Shown in pieces: positions 60,940 to 64,000 of a stretch of DNA of 64,000 bases. The DNA is taken from contig NZ_NQMO01000009.1 in the NCBI RefSeq assembly GCF_002257645.1, positions 248,001-312,000 on the forward strand, written 5' to 3'. Numbering within the stretch: the first letter of the stretch is position 1; the number at the start of each line of letters is the position of its first letter. The notes below the pieces were generated by a model. It was not told the origin of the DNA, searched no databases, and saw nothing but the letters and a program-made list of their open reading frames with translations. Source of the stretch: Paenibacillus sp. XY044. Its GTDB lineage: Bacteria > Bacillota > Bacilli > Paenibacillales > Paenibacillaceae. Both the position numbers and the translations under genes were made by a program.

Positions 60940-62706
60940 TCATTTGCCGGCCGATGCCTCGGAACGCATTTGAACGATTTTTTGCGCTTTTGCCGCATCC
61001 GCAGCAAGTACGTCATTCCAGCCGAGACCTGCCACATCCGTTTTCATCTTTGCCCACAGCTGGTCAAACTCCGCCTGATCCTTCGCAAACACCATTTTCC
61101 AGGATGCATTTTTTACATAGTCCGAAATCTGGCTGCGTTTATTTTTAATATCCGACGAGTCAACACCGAAGCTCGTATTAATATTCGGCACGATGTCGAT
61201 CATCTTATTTTTCAGATAGTAGTCTGTTGCGTTCTTGGCGTTGTAGGTGTTCTGCCAGTCCGTGGTCAGGGAGGTCTTGTTAGCTTCTATAGTAGAACTC
61301 CAGTAATTGTTGTTATAGAATTCGCCGGTGTCCGGGTCCTTGACAAAATCGCTCATGATCATGCTGTTGATCTTGCTCTGTCCGTCCTGGTATCCGCCGC
61401 CTCCATATTGATCCGGTACGGGGGTGTTCTTCTGGAAAGCGGTTTGCCCTGTTTCGGTCAGCTTGAACTTGCCGTCATCCGTCTTTTCGTAATTGAACCC
61501 TTCAAAGCCGTTCGTGTAGTAGCGCAAGCCCTCGGGAGAAACCGACCAATCCAGGAATTCCATAATCCTTTCGGGATTTTTGGCCTTTGAACCGATGGCA
61601 AAAACCCTGCCGTTGCCGTAATAGGCATCACTGGTCTGAATGATCCGGGAATCCGCGATCGGGACTGAAACATAGCCGTCGCCGTTTTTGCCTCTATCAA
61701 TGGAATTGTAGAAGCCTCTCTGCCAGGAATACCATAAGAGAAGGACCTGTTTGTTGGTCAGTTTTTCGGAGACCTTGTTCCAATCCTGCGATGCGGAATC
61801 CGGATCGATCAGCCCCATCTGATTGGCCGTAAAATAGAATTGCAAAATCTTTTTGTACATGCTGTTGTCATCGATCAGCGGAACGATATCGCCTTTCGCA
61901 TTCAGCTGCAGGGTTGTCGTTCCGTCGGGCTGCTCATAGCCGTACCAGTTGCTCAGCCAGCGAACGTTTTCCATTCCCCCGCCGTCCCAATCCTTCCACA
62001 GGGTGATCGGATCGATCGGTTTCCCGTCCGAAGTCTTGGGATACTTTTCCTGCATTTTTTTCAGCACATTCAGCAGATCGGTTAAATTGTTCAGCTTGGG
62101 TGCCCCTACCCCCTTGTAATAATCCCAAGGCAGAATGGGGCTGGAATAAGGCTGGTCTTCCGAGAAAGTCGTTGGCGAAGTATCGGCTGTAAACGTCGGT
62201 AACGCATAAATTTTGCCGTCCGGATTCACTTTATCGAAAGCCTCGTTAAAAGGTTTAAAGTGATTATCCACATACTGGGACAAGTACTTGGTGTTCTTGA
62301 CCCTATCCGTCAAGTCCATAATCAGACCGGCCGGAATGAGCTCTTCCAGCTGACTGTTATCGATGATCAGGAGATCCCCCAAATTTCCTGCTGCCGACCT
62401 CGTCTTGTATAACTGGTCGCCGGCAACCTGCGGGGCAAGAATGTTCAGCGTCAGATTAAATTTGTCTTTAAGCAGCTTGCCGTACCATCCGGTCTGCTCG
62501 CCCTGGTAATTCGCCGCGTTATCGAACACCGTAATCGTCAGCGGCTTGCTGTGATCAATGGCTGTGTTATTCTCGGAAGTCTTTGCATCGGTACCCGGCT
62601 CCTCATTGGATGCGCCTCCACAGCCGGCCAGCCCGACCGAGGCGATGAAGAGACAAGCGAACAATAGCATGACCGATTTTTTTGCTGCTTTCCTGCTTTT
62701 ACTCAT
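60940..62706 (-). CDS. Solute-binding lipoprotein of the right-edge importer
   Basis: A 588-residue lipoprotein with lipobox LAGC (C29) and an acidic linker. The long binding domain belongs to the LipO/YtcQ class (LTITVFDNAANYQ, LLIIDNSQLEELI, RVFAIGSKAKNPERI). The ATG at 62706 is favoured by TTTAGGAGG upstream; a longer reading to 62727 starts before that site. It lies 39 bases after the permease gene, so here the SBP follows the permeases, unlike the operon at 54.6-58.2 kb. Confidence 0.92.
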   Translation of the reverse strand: MSKSRKAAKKSVMLLFACLFIASVGLAGCGGASNEEPGTDAKTSENNTAIDHSKPLTITVFDNAANYQGEQTGWYGKLLKDKFNLTLNILAPQVAGDQLYKTRSAAGNLGDLLIIDNSQLEELIPAGLIMDLTDRVKNTKYLSQYVDNHFKPFNEAFDKVNPDGKIYALPTFTADTSPTTFSEDQPYSSPILPWDYYKGVGAPKLNNLTDLLNVLKKMQEKYPKTSDGKPIDPITLWKDWDGGGMENVRWLSNWYGYEQPDGTTTLQLNAKGDIVPLIDDNSMYKKILQFYFTANQMGLIDPDSASQDWNKVSEKLTNKQVLLLWYSWQRGFYNSIDRGKNGDGYVSVPIADSRIIQTSDAYYGNGRVFAIGSKAKNPERIMEFLDWSVSPEGLRYYTNGFEGFNYEKTDDGKFKLTETGQTAFQKNTPVPDQYGGGGYQDGQSKINSMIMSDFVKDPDTGEFYNNNYWSSTIEANKTSLTTDWQNTYNAKNATDYYLKNKMIDIVPNINTSFGVDSSDIKNKRSQISDYVKNASWKMVFAKDQAEFDQLWAKMKTDVAGLGWNDVLAADAAKAQKIVQMRSEASAGK

Positions 62707-62745
62707 TGGCCATCCTCCTAAATCCATTTTAATATCAAGTGAAAA

Positions 62746-63654
62746 TCAACCTTTGACCGCCCCGATCATAATTCCCTTGACGAAAAACCTCTGGAAGATC
62801 GGGTAGATGAGCAATATGGGGGCAACGACGATAATGGTAACGGTCATGCGAATAGAAGTCGTGGTTTGCTCTGTGGCTAGACTGGCTATGGCCGTCGAAC
62901 CGGCATTTTGCAGGTTAACCATGGTTGATAATGAGCTCGCCTGATTGATATAGTTATAGAGAATAAATTGCAGCGTGTATAATTTGCTGTCCGTAACGAG
63001 CAGCAGCGTATCCTGAAAAGAGTTCCACTGATCCACTGCAGTGAATATCGCGACCGTCGCCAAGATCGGCTTGCTTATCGGCAATATGATCCTGAAGAAG
63101 ATCATCATCGTTCCTGCTCCGTCGATGCTTGCCGCCTGCTGCAATTCCTTCGGCGTCGATTCCACGAAGGTCTTGATCAGAATGATGAAGAACGGGGCTA
63201 CGATCGTCGGCAGAATGTATGCCAAAAAATTGTTGGTCAAATGCAGGGAGCGCATGGTGAGATACCACGGAATAATCCCGGCGTTAAAAAACATGGTGAT
63301 CACGGTGAACCGGTACCAGAATCTTCTCCCCCACATATCCTCTTGGGAGAACATGAATCCCAAAAAGGCGGAAGCCCCTACCGTCAGCAGGGTTCCGATC
63401 ACGGTTCTGCCCAGGGAAATCAAAGCCGCATTCCCCAATCCCGGTATTTTAAAAACGTCCAAATAGTTCTGGAAATGGATGTGCAGCGGATAAAAGACGA
63501 CGTCCCCCCGGGCACTGATATCGTTTGCGCTTATCGTATTAATGATGATGGAGTAAAACGGATAGACGCACACGCAAGCAAACAGGGAAAAAAGGACGTA
63601 GATCAATACGGTGATCATTTTGTCGGTCGGGCTTACCTGAACGGCTTTTCTCAT
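62746..63654 (-). CDS. CUT1 sugar ABC permease (YtcP type)
   Basis: A 302-residue permease with six predicted helices, the EAA loop LQQAASIDGAGTMMIFF and the ending FFVKGIMIGAVKG. The ATG at 63654 follows GAGGAGAGAG and overlaps the stop of the upstream permease by four bases (ATGA), so translation is coupled. Confidence 0.93.
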   Translation of the reverse strand: MRKAVQVSPTDKMITVLIYVLFSLFACVCVYPFYSIIINTISANDISARGDVVFYPLHIHFQNYLDVFKIPGLGNAALISLGRTVIGTLLTVGASAFLGFMFSQEDMWGRRFWYRFTVITMFFNAGIIPWYLTMRSLHLTNNFLAYILPTIVAPFFIILIKTFVESTPKELQQAASIDGAGTMMIFFRIILPISKPILATVAIFTAVDQWNSFQDTLLLVTDSKLYTLQFILYNYINQASSLSTMVNLQNAGSTAIASLATEQTTTSIRMTVTIIVVAPILLIYPIFQRFFVKGIMIGAVKG

Positions 63655-64000
63655 ACGATACTCTCTCCTCTTAACAATTTGGAGAATCCGTTTACCGAAA
63701 AGAGAAGAACAACACTAATCAAACTCTTCAGCATACTGATTGCGACCGATACGGAGTAGCTGCCGCCCCCCATCGCCAGGTTATAAACATACAGGTCCAG
63801 AACTTGTATATTTTCCTTGTTGAATGCATTTTGGAATACGAAATATTGCTCCAAGCCATTATTCAGAAAGCTGGCGATCTGCAGCATCAGCAGAACAAAA
63901 TACGTCGGGAGCATGCTCGGCAGGATGACGTTCCATATCACCTGCATTCTCGTTGCCCCGTCCACATGGGCCGCCTCATAAAGGGAATCATCAATTCCCG
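63651..64000 (-). CDS. CUT1 sugar ABC permease (LplB type), 3' part only
   Basis: The reading frame stays open to the right edge of the window, so only the last 115 codons are seen. It begins inside the EAA loop (LYEAAHVDGATRMQ) and continues through the last two helices to a C-terminus LLRGESIV. It pairs with the permease at 62746. The 5' end and promoter lie outside the window. Confidence 0.9.
   Translation of the reverse strand, partial: GIDDSLYEAAHVDGATRMQVIWNVILPSMLPTYFVLLMLQIASFLNNGLEQYFVFQNAFNKENIQVLDLYVYNLAMGGGSYSVSVAISMLKSLISVVLLFSVNGFSKLLRGESIV

Noticed and set aside
1..64000. CRISPR arrays, tRNA or rRNA genes, prophage and transposons
   Set aside because: No regularly spaced repeats, conserved RNA motifs, integrases or transposases were seen anywhere in the window.

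Overview
The window reads as chromosomal DNA of a Paenibacillus-type bacterium (Firmicutes). This is inferred from gene content. There are many AraC-type and YesM/YesN-type regulators, and CUT1 sugar importers with LipO/YtcQ-type lipoproteins but no ATPase gene beside them. DUF5696 and YIP1 genes are present, most genes have strong AGGAGG-like ribosome sites, TTG and GTG starts are common, and some sites resemble CcpA (cre) sites. Nearly all of it is a plant-cell-wall (xylan/arabinoxylan) scavenging and pentose-catabolism region. No rRNA, tRNA, CRISPR array, prophage or transposase was seen.

Layout. 1-3.8 kb: a Weimberg-type oxidative pentose pathway (xylonate dehydratase cut by the window edge, 2-oxoglutarate-semialdehyde dehydrogenase, FAH-family dehydratase) divergent from an AraC regulator. 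4-6.5 kb: a GH29 fucosidase divergent from an AraC regulator. 6.6-14.2 kb: a cytoplasmic hydrolase set (GH127, GH10, two GH43) divergent from an AraC regulator. 14.2-27 kb: an unusual export/import locus read on the minus strand. In transcription order it encodes a lipoprotein SBP, a membrane-anchored SBP with two jelly-roll-like domains, two permeases, an NHL-propeller/TPR membrane protein, a YIP1 membrane protein, a DUF5696 lipoprotein and two more permeases. An AraC regulator with a degenerate receiver domain is divergent from it. 28-31 kb: a large secreted xylanase (CBM-GH10-CBM9-CBM9). 31-36.6 kb: a MacB-like export cassette with two ATPases, one of which carries an AbrB-like tail. 36.9-43.7 kb: an apparent operon of orphan SBP, histidine kinase, response regulator and GH43-CBM6 arabinofuranosidase. 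43.8-47 kb: a sugar isomerase/epimerase, an AraC regulator and an orphan SBP that is a close paralogue of the one at 25.6 kb. 47.3-49.4 kb: a CE1-like esterase and an SGNH esterase. 49.6-54.5 kb: response regulator, histidine kinase, response regulator. 54.6-58.2 kb: a complete SBP-permease-permease importer. 58.6-64 kb: an AraC regulator, then a type-B carboxylesterase, an SBP and two permeases (the last cut by the window edge).

How the parts probably work together (inference). The secreted GH10 enzyme cuts xylan outside the cell. Oligosaccharides are bound by the SBPs and imported by permease pairs that probably share an MsmX-like ATPase encoded elsewhere. Esterases, the cytoplasmic GH10, the GH43s, GH127 and GH29 finish the degradation, and at least one pentose can enter the Weimberg route to 2-oxoglutarate. 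Each module has its own AraC or two-component regulator, and several minus-strand promoters carry cre or cre-like sites. The least explained part is the 14-27 kb locus.
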